DNA of 53,808 nt from Streptomyces sp. man185 (lineage in GTDB: Bacteria > Actinomycetota > Actinomycetes > Streptomycetales > Streptomycetaceae): NCBI GenBank assembly GCA_002551355.1, contig NTHE01000055.1:1-53808 (forward strand), given 5' to 3'. Position numbers and translations under genes: made by a program. Each line of letters opens with the position of its first letter. The stretch's first letter is position 1. Shown piece by piece: positions 42,820 to 50,620 of the stretch. The notes beneath the pieces were generated by a model. It worked only from the letters and a program-made list of their open reading frames with translations, searched no databases and was not told the origin of the DNA.

Positions 42820-43821
42820 ATGCAGAACGTGAATTCCTGGCGGAGCGTGGCGGCGGCGACCGGCCGGGCGGACCGGGCGGCGGCCGAGGCCGGGGTGCGG
42901 CGCGCCTACCGCACCGCCGGAGTGGCCGAGCCGGACCGGATCATCTGGGCCGCATCGCCCCGGGCTGCCGTCGAGACGGTGGAGAAGCTGACCGACGCCG
43001 GACGGTCGGTGCGCGAGGAGGTCCGCACCCGTCCCTGGGCCGAGGAGCGCCGCCGGATGTACGACGAGCTGGGCCCGGCGGGTTGGTCGGCGCTCTGGTC
43101 CGCCACCGGAGCGCAGCTGTGGGAGACGACGGCCGCGCTCGCCGAACGGATACGGACCGGTGTCGTCGCCGACCTGGCGCCCAGGCCCGAGGACGAGGGG
43201 GCCGTCCGGCTGGTGCTCCTGGACGCGGTCCTCGGCCAGCACGACGCCGCCTGGCTCGCCGCCTTCGACGGGCGCGGCGACCGGCTGACGGGCCTCGCGG
43301 AGGTGGCCCGCAACGCCGGCTGGTGGTGGCCCTACGAGAGGGCGGTGGTCATCACCGAGCGGCCCGACGTCCTGCACCGGGACGAGGCGGGCCGACTCGA
43401 CCACGGCGAAGGCCCGGCCCTGGCGTACGGGGACGGGTTCGCCCTCCACGCCTGGCGCGGCATGCCCGTTCCCGCCGCGTTCCTGGCCGAGCTGTCCGCC
43501 CTCACCCCCGAGCGGATCCGCGCCGAGGAGAACGCGGAGCTGCGCCGCGTGATGCTGGAGTACTACGGCTACGACCGGTATCTCACCGAGTCGGGCGCCG
43601 AGCCCGTCCACCGCGACGAGACGGGCATCCTCTGGCGCATCGCGCTCGACGGCGACGAGGACGTGGTGATGGTCGAGGTGGTCAACTCCACCCCCGAGCC
43701 GGACGGCACGTGCCGCACCTACTGGCTTCGCGTGCCGCCCGCCACCCGGACCGCGAAGGACGGGGTCGCCTGGACGTTCGGACTGGAGGGGGCGGTCTAC
43801 GCACCGGTGCGCCAGACCTGA
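42820..43821 (+). CDS. DUF6745-like protein
   Basis: 333 residues, soluble. The start EAGVRRAYRTAGVAEPDRIIWAASP is the DUF6745 opening as I remember it. The C-terminal part has ETGILWRIALDGDEDVVMVEVVNSTPEPDGT, which looks like a peptide-binding or repeat-capping domain. ATG 42820 follows a GGGGACAACCG. It is 59 bases after the small gene and probably co-transcribed. The function is unknown; I infer a link to the LRR cassette from position only. Confidence 0.65.
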   Translation: MQNVNSWRSVAAATGRADRAAAEAGVRRAYRTAGVAEPDRIIWAASPRAAVETVEKLTDAGRSVREEVRTRPWAEERRRMYDELGPAGWSALWSATGAQLWETTAALAERIRTGVVADLAPRPEDEGAVRLVLLDAVLGQHDAAWLAAFDGRGDRLTGLAEVARNAGWWWPYERAVVITERPDVLHRDEAGRLDHGEGPALAYGDGFALHAWRGMPVPAAFLAELSALTPERIRAEENAELRRVMLEYYGYDRYLTESGAEPVHRDETGILWRIALDGDEDVVMVEVVNSTPEPDGTCRTYWLRVPPATRTAKDGVAWTFGLEGAVYAPVRQT

Positions 43822-43831
43822 GTCCGGGCGG

Positions 43832-44458
43832 TCAGCCGTCGGCGGGGGAGCCGGTCAGGTCCGCGAGGTCGATGCCCAGCTCGCGGGCGAGCGCCTCGTC
43901 GGTCCACCGCAGCATCGTGGACCGGGACAGCGGACCCGAGTAGGAGGTCGTCTGCACCGCCATCCCGTCCAGCAGGGCGGTCAGCCGCCAGGCCGCCGAC
44001 CGGGGATCCTCGCACCGGAACTCTCCGGCGGCAGCGCCTTCCTCGATGACCTGGGCCAGCTCCGCCTTCCACCGCTGGTCGAGGTCGCCGGCGACCTCAC
44101 GGAGGGCGGTGTCGCGCAGGGAGGCCGCCCAGCCCTCGATCCACAGCCGCCAGCCCTTGGCCTGCCCCGTCGGCGCGTACCACCGCACGGCCGCCCGCAG
44201 CCGTCGTACAGCGCTGGTGCGGCGGGCCAGCAGCTTGCGGAGGTGGGCGAGATCGGCCTCGGCCGCGTACGCGAACGCCGCCGCGACCAGCTTCTCCTTG
44301 GTCGAGAAGTGGTAGAGAACGAGCGCGTTGCTCACGCCCAGCACCGAGGCCACATCGGCGATCCGCACGGCGGAGACCCCGCGGACCTCGATCTGCTCGA
44401 CCGCCGCGCGCAGCAGTTCCTCACGCCGCTCCGCCACGTTCAACCGGACTCTTGCCAC
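43832..44458 (-). CDS. TetR family transcriptional regulator
   Basis: 208 residues. A TetR_N helix-turn-helix occupies residues about 8-54 (VRIADVASVLGVSNALVLYHFSTKEKLV). The rest is a helical ligand-binding domain. GTG 44458 begins VARVRLNVAERREELL. It is divergent from the F420-type PPOX gene at 44571 and may regulate it. No clear palindrome was found in the gap. The ligand is unknown. Confidence 0.87.
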   Translation of the reverse strand: MARVRLNVAERREELLRAAVEQIEVRGVSAVRIADVASVLGVSNALVLYHFSTKEKLVAAAFAYAAEADLAHLRKLLARRTSAVRRLRAAVRWYAPTGQAKGWRLWIEGWAASLRDTALREVAGDLDQRWKAELAQVIEEGAAAGEFRCEDPRSAAWRLTALLDGMAVQTTSYSGPLSRSTMLRWTDEALARELGIDLADLTGSPADG

Positions 44459-44570
44459 CGGGACACCCTAACCAATACGCCAGGTCAGCGATGGTGATAA
44501 GGCGGCCGAGAAGGTGACGGGAAGGCGCGCGCACCGGAATCCTGCGGCCGCGCCGGACGTTGCATCCTGC

Positions 44571-45011
44571 ATGACGCGCATCGAACCGGCACAGGAAGCA
44601 CTGCTCCGTCTGCTCGGCGAGCACGACGGCGGTGTTCTGGTCACCCTCAAGCAGGACGGACGCCCCCAGCTGTCCAACGTCAATCACGCCTACTACCCCG
44701 ACGAGCAGGTCATCCGCGTCTCGATCACCGAGGGCCGGGCCAAGACCCGAAACCTGCGGCGCGACCCCCGGGCGAGCTACCACGTCACCAGTGACGACCG
44801 CTGGGCCTGGACCGTCGCCGACGCGACCGCCGAGCTGACCCCGCCCGCCGCAACGGCCGACGACGCCACGGTGGAGGCCCTGATCGGGCTCTACCGGGAC
44901 GTCCGGGGCGAGCACCCCGACTGGGACGACTACCGCCGGGCCATGGTCGAGGACCGCAGGGTGCTGCTCACCCTGCACATCGACCACGTCTACGGGCAGC
45001 CGCGTGGCTGA
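44571..45011 (+). CDS. PPOX-class F420-dependent oxidoreductase
   Basis: 146 residues of the pyridoxamine-phosphate-oxidase-like split-barrel fold. LLGEHDGGVLVTLKQDGRPQLSNVNH and TRNLRRDPRASYHVTSDD match the actinobacterial F420-binding members. It may reduce a small substrate using F420 or flavin. ATG 44571 gives MTRIEPAQEALL. It is divergent from a TetR gene, so a regulator-target pair is likely. Confidence 0.82.
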   Translation: MTRIEPAQEALLRLLGEHDGGVLVTLKQDGRPQLSNVNHAYYPDEQVIRVSITEGRAKTRNLRRDPRASYHVTSDDRWAWTVADATAELTPPAATADDATVEALIGLYRDVRGEHPDWDDYRRAMVEDRRVLLTLHIDHVYGQPRG

Positions 45012-45113
45012 CGCCGCCACTGGCCGGATCGGCTGCCCCGTTCAGCATCCTCTGCTCGCCTTGTCGTACAGGCCGACCATAATGAGACGACACCGACTCC
45101 CTCAGGAGATGTT

Positions 45114-46331
45114 GTGACCGGCGCTGACTACTTGCTTCCGCTCCGCACCAAGCTGCGCTCGATGCGCACCGAGTCCTTCGGGGCCGATCCGGCCGGAGCG
45201 CGGATGGAGCGCATCCGCCGCTCGCCCCATTTCGTCGACGGAGCGTTCCAGAACCCGGTGGGGGCCCGGACCAGGCCCTCCGGGTCCACCGTCGAATTCG
45301 CCAAGATCTATTTCCAGAAGGAGCAGCGGGCCCGCAGGACGCCGAACGGCACCGTGCCCGTCCATCCCACGACCCTCGCCGATCTGGCCGCACCGCCGGT
45401 CACCGGGCTCCGGCTGACCTGGATGGGTCACTCCAGCGTGCTGGCGGAGATCGACGGCCGACGGATCCTGTTCGACCCGGTCTGGGGCGAGCGCTGTTCC
45501 CCGTTCCCGTTCGCCGGGCCCAAGCGGCTGCACCCCACTCCGCTGTCGCTGGCCGCGCTCGGACCCGTCGACGTCGTCGTGATCTCCCACGACCACTACG
45601 ACCACCTCGACCTGCCGACGATCCGCGCACTGGCCGGCACCGACACGGTCTTCGCCGTGCCGCTCGGTGTCGGAGCCCACCTGGAGCGCTGGGGCGTTCC
45701 CGCCGACCGGATGCGCGAGCTCGACTGGAACGAGACCGCGACGGTCGCCGGTATCAGCCTCACCGCCACCCCCGCACGCCACTTCTGCGGGCGCGGGCTG
45801 CGCAACGGGCAGCACACCCTCTGGGCGTCCTGGGTCGTCACGGGCCCGGAGCACCGGATCTACCACAGCGGGGACACCGGCTATTTCCCCGGCTTCCGGG
45901 ACATCGGGTCCGAGCACGGGCCCTTCGACGCCACCATGATCCAGATCGGCGCGTACTCGGAGTACTGGCCGGACATCCACATGACCCCCGCCGAAGGCAT
46001 GCGCGCCCACCTGGACCTCCAGGGCGGCCGCCCGCACGGCGTGCTGCTCCCGATCCACTGGGGCACCTTCAACCTGGCGCCGCACGCCTGGGCGGAGCCG
46101 GGCGAGTGGACGAAGGACGCCGGCGAGGAGGCGGACCAGGCGGTGGCGTTCCCCCGCCCGGGCGAACCGTTCGAGCCGGCCGGGATCCTCCCCGTGGAGC
46201 CCTGGTGGCGAGCGCTGTCGCCCGTGCTCGCCCGCCCGTGGCGCCTCGCGGGGGAAGAGGCCGGATCCGCGTCCGGTCCCGGCCCCGCACCGGCGGCGCG
46301 GGGCGATCTCGACCTCGCCGGGGAGCGCTGA
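45114..46331 (+). CDS. MBL-fold metallo-hydrolase (UlaG/NAPE-PLD-like)
   Basis: 405 residues. The metallo-beta-lactamase motif HDHYDHLD holds the metal ligands and is preceded by WMGHSSVLAEIDG. Later ligands are in RHFCGRG, YHSGDTGYFPGF and IHWGTFNLAPH. The family includes N-acyl-phosphatidylethanolamine phospholipase D-like and lactonase-like enzymes; the substrate here is unknown. AGGAG precedes GTG 45114. A hairpin follows the stop. No signal peptide is seen. Confidence 0.87.
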   Translation: MTGADYLLPLRTKLRSMRTESFGADPAGARMERIRRSPHFVDGAFQNPVGARTRPSGSTVEFAKIYFQKEQRARRTPNGTVPVHPTTLADLAAPPVTGLRLTWMGHSSVLAEIDGRRILFDPVWGERCSPFPFAGPKRLHPTPLSLAALGPVDVVVISHDHYDHLDLPTIRALAGTDTVFAVPLGVGAHLERWGVPADRMRELDWNETATVAGISLTATPARHFCGRGLRNGQHTLWASWVVTGPEHRIYHSGDTGYFPGFRDIGSEHGPFDATMIQIGAYSEYWPDIHMTPAEGMRAHLDLQGGRPHGVLLPIHWGTFNLAPHAWAEPGEWTKDAGEEADQAVAFPRPGEPFEPAGILPVEPWWRALSPVLARPWRLAGEEAGSASGPGPAPAARGDLDLAGER

Positions 46332-46375
46332 CCACCAGCGCGGTAGGGCACTCCGCCCGTACCGCTCACGGCTGA

Positions 46376-46406
46376 GGGCCGCCGCCGGGTCGTCGGGCGG
46401 CGGCCC
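46376..46406. terminator. Hairpin between convergent MBL and MerR genes
   Basis: An 11-base GC-rich stem (46376-46386 and 46396-46406) with a 9-base loop lies between the MBL-fold gene and the TipA-like gene, suited to end transcription from both sides. Confidence 0.6.
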
Positions 46407-46425
46407 CTGGAGCCTGTCGTGGCGG

Positions 46426-46839
46426 TCAGGCGAGCCGGGAAGCCGCGTAGACCTCGATGGCGTCCCGCTGATATGCGGCCAGCCCCGGGGCGATGGCCTC
46501 GTACGCGGCGCGCCACTGCGCGTTGCCCACACACGAGCGCCCGATCACGCGGAACTCCTCGGCGGACACGGCCCGCATGTCGCCGAGCGCCCGGTACTGC
46601 CCCTCGATCTCCCTCTGCACGGGCCCGGCGTCTGCCGGGGTGCCCGCGGCCATGTGCTCGGCCAGCCGGATCATCAGCGCCGTCCGCTCGCGCTGTCCGG
46701 CCTCGGTCTCGGCCGGGGTCATGGTGGCGGCGCGTCGTCCCGCCTCCTCGGCGAGCCCGGGAAAGTCGCGCAGATTCCCCTCGTACTGAGAGGGCTGGAT
46801 GCCCTCGAACAGGTTTTCCGGTCGGTTGATCGCGGTCAT
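46426..46839 (-). CDS. Putative internally started TipAS-like short form
   Basis: An in-frame ATG at 46839 sits at the boundary between the HTH/coiled-coil and ligand-binding halves of the TipA-like gene, with AAAGGA upstream. It would give 137 residues starting MTAINRPENLFEGI, close to the 144-residue TipAS made in the same way from tipA. Its role would be to sequester the drug. Confidence 0.5.
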   Translation of the reverse strand: MTAINRPENLFEGIQPSQYEGNLRDFPGLAEEAGRRAATMTPAETEAGQRERTALMIRLAEHMAAGTPADAGPVQREIEGQYRALGDMRAVSAEEFRVIGRSCVGNAQWRAAYEAIAPGLAAYQRDAIEVYAASRLA

Positions 46840-47193
46840 GGGACTACCGTCCTTTCTGGACTGTTCCAGCTCGGCGATCGTGCGGGAGACGGTCGCGGCC
46901 AGGGCGTTCAGCCGGTCCCGCTCGGCGACCAGCCGCAGATGGTGCCCGCGCAGGGCCTCCAACGTGTCGACCTGGTCGGCGAGGACCCTGCCGATCTCCG
47001 GCAGCCCGACGTCCAGCGCCCGCAGCACGAGGATCTGCTGCAGCAGCAGAAGCTGGTGCTCCTCGTAGTGGCGGTGGCCGTTGGAGCCGATCCGGGCCGG
47101 CGGCAGCAGACCGATCTCGTCGTAGTGCCGCAGCGTCCGGGCGGTCACCCCCGACATACGGGCGACCTCGGAGATCGGCCAGTCCATCGCCAC
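46426..47193 (-). CDS. MerR family regulator with TipAS-like antibiotic-binding domain
   Basis: 255 residues. An N-terminal MerR helix-turn-helix (ISEVARMSGVTARTLRHYDEIGL) and dimer helix are followed by a C-terminal TipAS-like domain (from about residue 119, with FEGIQPSQYE). In S. lividans, TipAL activates its own promoter after binding thiopeptides. An in-frame ATG at 46839 with AAAGGA upstream would give a TipAS-like short form of 137 residues, as tipA makes. GTG 47193 is chosen; ATG 47187 is possible. It is probably a sensor of thiopeptide-like drugs. Confidence 0.88.
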   Translation of the reverse strand: MAMDWPISEVARMSGVTARTLRHYDEIGLLPPARIGSNGHRHYEEHQLLLLQQILVLRALDVGLPEIGRVLADQVDTLEALRGHHLRLVAERDRLNALAATVSRTIAELEQSRKDGSPMTAINRPENLFEGIQPSQYEGNLRDFPGLAEEAGRRAATMTPAETEAGQRERTALMIRLAEHMAAGTPADAGPVQREIEGQYRALGDMRAVSAEEFRVIGRSCVGNAQWRAAYEAIAPGLAAYQRDAIEVYAASRLA

Positions 47194-47330
47194 GTCCTCA
47201 CTCCCTCACAAGCGCCTCACCGGGCCGGTTTCTCCGGCCTGGTCATGACCGTAGAAGCTGCCGCAGGGGCAACTTCAAGCCCGGATCCGCACCCGTCGGC
47301 GGACCGGGCCACCGGGCGGGACGGCCGGGC

Positions 47331-47828
47331 TCAGCACCGGCCCTCCTCGACGGCGATGGAGAGGCTGACCTCGATACTCGTCAGTCCCGGCTCCGGTTCG
47401 GGCGGGGACACGCTCAGGCAGAACGCGGTGTCGACGTCCTTCGCCGTGACCTCGAACAGGTCGACGGAGGGGTCGGCTTCCTTGTCGTAGGGCGTGTCCG
47501 CGTCGTCGACGTACACCACGCCGCCGGTCGAGGGGCCTTCGCCGCTCTCCTCCAGCGCGTCGCGGATCATGCTCTCGTAACCGCCGTTCCACGAGCCCAG
47601 CGTCTGCGGCGCTGCCTCCAAGTCCCTCACGGCCACGTGCACGGCGTCGCGCAACTCGCCCTCGCTCCAGGAAGAGCTCGCGTAGAGGTAGTACATCCCC
47701 CCGGCGGCGAACAGCAGGGATCCGATGATGAGGCCCACCCCGATCGGATTTCTCGGGTTGTAGACATAGCGACTTGTTCCCCAGTGGGAGCGGATGAATA
47801 TCGGCTCGTCGTCATGGCCCTTGCTCAT
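47331..47828 (-). CDS. Single-span membrane protein of unknown function
   Basis: 165 residues. One hydrophobic helix at about residues 29-50 (GVGLIIGSLLFAAGGMYYLY) follows a polar N-terminus; the rest is acidic and probably outside the cell. No family is recognised. ATG 47828 gives MSKGHDDEPIF. Divergent from the gene at 47984. Confidence 0.6.
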   Translation of the reverse strand: MSKGHDDEPIFIRSHWGTSRYVYNPRNPIGVGLIIGSLLFAAGGMYYLYASSSWSEGELRDAVHVAVRDLEAAPQTLGSWNGGYESMIRDALEESGEGPSTGGVVYVDDADTPYDKEADPSVDLFEVTAKDVDTAFCLSVSPPEPEPGLTSIEVSLSIAVEEGRC

Positions 47829-47983
47829 GCCCGGGAGCCTAGGGCCTTTCGTTTGGATCAGGCCGGGCTCGCGGGGTTCGGCACACACATCTGCCGCGTT
47901 GTCGGCGGTGAGGGACGCACCCGCGCAGTCTCTTCGCGGAAAGGGACAACGATCACCGCCCGGTGCGCGTCTCATCAAGCGTG

Positions 47984-48466
47984 ATGGATCTTCCTGAGTC
48001 TGTGGACCCCGCTGACAGCTATGACGACGACGATGACGAGAGCGTCCGCCCCGGCCCGTTCCGGCGCCATGCGCTGTGGGTCGCGGCCGTCACCGCCGCC
48101 GGAGTGGCGCTGGGATGGGTGGGCGCCTTGTTCCGCATCGGGCCGGAGGAGTTCGGCCTGCCGCCCGCCGCTCCGGGAGCGCTCTGGCCCTATCTGCTCG
48201 CCTGGACCGTGATCGGTCTGACGCTGGCTGCCGTCCTGCGGTTCGTGGCCGCCAGGGTGCCGGTCTACGAACCGGAGACGGCCGTCATCGGCGTCGTCAT
48301 GATCGGCACGCGCCTCTCCCTCGGCTGGCGGCCGGAGCCTGTGGAAGTCGCCGGTCTCGCGGCGGCCGGGCTGCTGCTGGTGGCTCTTTGGTGTGCCGTC
48401 GCGCTGCGCGGGGCGGCCGTCGTACGGCGCGCCGAGGAGGCTCCCCGATCCCCGGGCACCGCTTAG
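47984..48466 (+). CDS. Multi-span membrane protein of unknown function
   Basis: 160 residues. An acidic N-terminus (DSYDDDDDESV) is followed by about three membrane helices. No family is recognised. ATG 47984 is chosen; GTG 47981 is directly before it. The acidic cluster might bind cations, but that is speculation. Confidence 0.6.
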   Translation: MDLPESVDPADSYDDDDDESVRPGPFRRHALWVAAVTAAGVALGWVGALFRIGPEEFGLPPAAPGALWPYLLAWTVIGLTLAAVLRFVAARVPVYEPETAVIGVVMIGTRLSLGWRPEPVEVAGLAAAGLLLVALWCAVALRGAAVVRRAEEAPRSPGTA

Positions 48467-48553
48467 GACACGCCGACGCCGGGGACGGGAGGCGCGCCCG
48501 GTGCGCGGGCACACTGGGGCAGCCCCCGAAATCCCCGTACGAAGGAGAGTCCC

Positions 48554-48982
48554 GTGGCACTCACCCGTGAAGAGCGCGAGCAGTTCCTCGCCGAACCCCA
48601 TGTCGCCGCACTCGCGGTCGCTTCGGGGGACGGCGACCGGGCCCCGCTCAGCGTGCCCATCTGGTACGAGTACGAAGCGGGCGGCGATGTCCGCATCCTC
48701 ACCGGCCGCACCTCGCGCAAGGCCGAACTGATCGCTGCCGCGGGCCGGTTCACGCTGCTGGTCGACCGGCTGGAGCCGACCATCCGGTACGTCTCCGTCG
48801 AGGGACCCGTCATCGACACCCGCCCCGCGACGCGCGCGGACCTGGAGGGGGTGTCGGCGCGCTACCTTCCGGCCGAGAAGGTCGCCGGTTACGTGGACTT
48901 CTCCTGGGAGAACCACGGTGAGCAGGTCGTGATCACCCTGCGCCCCGAGCGCTGGGTCAGCTCGGACCTCGGCCAGGTCTGA
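48554..48982 (+). CDS. Pyridoxamine 5'-phosphate oxidase family protein
   Basis: 142 residues of the split-barrel FMN-binding fold. FLAEPHVAALAVASGDGDRAPLSVPIWYEY and LTGRTSRKAELIAAAGRFTLLVDR are the usual flavin-binding segments. It may reduce a small molecule using flavin or F420. GAAGGAG precedes GTG 48554, so the start is secure. A hairpin follows. Confidence 0.85.
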   Translation: MALTREEREQFLAEPHVAALAVASGDGDRAPLSVPIWYEYEAGGDVRILTGRTSRKAELIAAAGRFTLLVDRLEPTIRYVSVEGPVIDTRPATRADLEGVSARYLPAEKVAGYVDFSWENHGEQVVITLRPERWVSSDLGQV

Positions 48983-49006
48983 GCCCCGGCCGTGCGGCCC
49001 GCACAC

Positions 49007-49030
49007 GGGCCCCCGGACCGGCGGGGGCCC
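49007..49030 (+). terminator. Hairpin after the PNPOx-fold gene
   Basis: Arms 49007-49015 and 49022-49030 pair over 9 bases around a 6-base loop, 24 bases past the stop. GC-rich, no U-tract. Confidence 0.5.
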
Positions 49031-49069
49031 TCCACGTGTGGCGACGCCGACACGGGGGAGGCGTGCCCC

Positions 49070-49999
49070 ATGCACTCATGGACCCTTGACGCCATGCCCG
49101 ACCTCGGCGGTACCACCGCCGTGGTCACCGGCGCCAACAGCGGCATCGGCGCGGTGACCGCCCTCGTGCTGGCCCGCTCCGGCGCCCGTACCCTTCTCGC
49201 GTGCCGCGACCCGGATCGCGGCCGGCGTGCCGTGGAAGCCGTCCGCCGCGCCGCCCCCGGCTCGGACGTGCGGCTCGTCCGCCTCGACCTGGCCGATCTG
49301 AGCAGCGTGGCCGAGGCCGCTGAGGTCATCGCGAAGGAGGTTGACGGGCGGCTCGACCTGCTGGTGAACAACGCCGGGGTGATGGCCCTGCCGCCACTCC
49401 GTACGGCGGACGGTTTCGAGATGCAGTTCGGCACCAACCACCTGGGGCATTTCGCCCTGACGCTCCGGCTGCTCCCGGTCCTCGGGGTCCAGGGCCCGGC
49501 GCGCGTGGTGACCCTCTCCTCGCTCGGCCACCGCATCGGCCGCATCGATCTCGACGACCTCAACGCCGAGCGCTCGTACAGCAAATGGCGGGCCTACGGC
49601 CAGTCCAAGCTCGCCAATCTCCTGTTCACGAACGAGCTGGACCGGCGAGCCCGCGCCGCCGGCCGGGACCTGGTCGCCCTTGCGGCCCATCCCGGTCTCT
49701 CCGCCACGGAGTTGGGGCAGGCCGGGCCGCGTCTGTCCGGGCGGAACTGGGCCGCGAAGCTGGAGCGGACCTCGCGCCTGTACACCCAGCCGGCCTCGGC
49801 GGGCGCCCTGCCCGTCCTGTACGCGGCGACGCTGCCCGACGCCCCGGGCGGCTCCTACTACGGCCCCGCACGCCTCGGTGAGACCCGGGGAGCCCCCGCG
49901 CCCGCCAGGAAGTCGCACCGCGCCCAGGACCCCTCCACGGCACGGGCGTTGTGGGACGAGTCGGCCCGGCTGACCGGGCTGGACGCCGACGCCGTGTGA
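49070..49999 (+). CDS. Short-chain dehydrogenase/reductase
   Basis: 309 residues of the SDR family. The cofactor motif is VVTGANSGIG (TGxxxGxG), NNAGVMA follows, and the catalytic YxxxK is in YGQSKLANL; the Ser is in LSSLGHRIG. It resembles retinol-dehydrogenase- or protochlorophyllide-reductase-like oxidoreductases, substrate unknown. GGGGGAGG precedes ATG 49070, so the start is secure. Confidence 0.88.
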   Translation: MHSWTLDAMPDLGGTTAVVTGANSGIGAVTALVLARSGARTLLACRDPDRGRRAVEAVRRAAPGSDVRLVRLDLADLSSVAEAAEVIAKEVDGRLDLLVNNAGVMALPPLRTADGFEMQFGTNHLGHFALTLRLLPVLGVQGPARVVTLSSLGHRIGRIDLDDLNAERSYSKWRAYGQSKLANLLFTNELDRRARAAGRDLVALAAHPGLSATELGQAGPRLSGRNWAAKLERTSRLYTQPASAGALPVLYAATLPDAPGGSYYGPARLGETRGAPAPARKSHRAQDPSTARALWDESARLTGLDADAV

Positions 50000-50062
50000 A
50001 CCGGGCCCGGGGCCACCGAAAACACGTCGTGCGGCCCCGGGGCTCGTTGGTAGGAAGGACCC

Positions 50063-50545
50063 ATGGCCACCGATGCGCTGGATCCGCTGGACCGTCTGAT
50101 CGCCGAGCGAGCCTGCGAGCGGCTGATCGTCGAATTCGTCCGCACGCTCGATCTGGGCGAACCCGGCGATGTGGCCGAGCTGTTCACCCCGGACGGGGTC
50201 TGGGAATGGGCGGAGGGGGACCGGAGGGTCGAGGGCCGGGACGCTTTGCGCGCCTACTTCGGCGGCCGCCCCGCCGACCGGCTCTCGCGCCGTCTGTGCA
50301 CCAACATCCTGGTGACCCTGACGTCCGCCTCGATGGCGACGGCGAGCACGTACTTCACGACGTACCGCGTGGACGGCCACACCGGCGGCATGCTGCCGCC
50401 GCGCCTCCCTGCGCAGGTCGGGCACTACGAGGACATGTTCCGGAAGGTCGACGGCCGGTGGCTCCTCGCCGCGCGGGCCCTGTTCCTCGACTTCGGAGGC
50501 CCGACCGAACGGCTGGGGCGGGCGGACACCCGGCGGGGGGCGTAG
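50063..50545 (+). CDS. NTF2/SnoaL-like protein
   Basis: 160 residues of the cystatin-like NTF2 fold. ACERLIVEFVRTLDLGEPGDVAELFTPDGVWEW and the end FRKVDGRWLLAARALFLDF follow the SnoaL-like nuclear transport factor 2 pattern. Some members are ring-closing or dehydrating enzymes, others have no known activity. AGGAAGG precedes ATG 50063. A strong hairpin lies after the stop. Confidence 0.82.
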   Translation: MATDALDPLDRLIAERACERLIVEFVRTLDLGEPGDVAELFTPDGVWEWAEGDRRVEGRDALRAYFGGRPADRLSRRLCTNILVTLTSASMATASTYFTTYRVDGHTGGMLPPRLPAQVGHYEDMFRKVDGRWLLAARALFLDFGGPTERLGRADTRRGA

Positions 50546-50557
50546 CAGGGGAGGAAA

Positions 50558-50595
50558 GCCCGGTGCCCGGCAGGGGTACCTGCCGGGCACCGGGC
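50558..50595. terminator. Perfect 17-base hairpin between convergent genes
   Basis: Arms 50558-50574 and 50579-50595 are perfectly complementary around a 4-base loop (GGTA). It lies between the NTF2-like gene and the GAPDH gene and would end transcription from both sides. Confidence 0.85.
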
Positions 50596-50620
50596 GACGT
50601 ACCGAACGAGCGCGCCGGGG

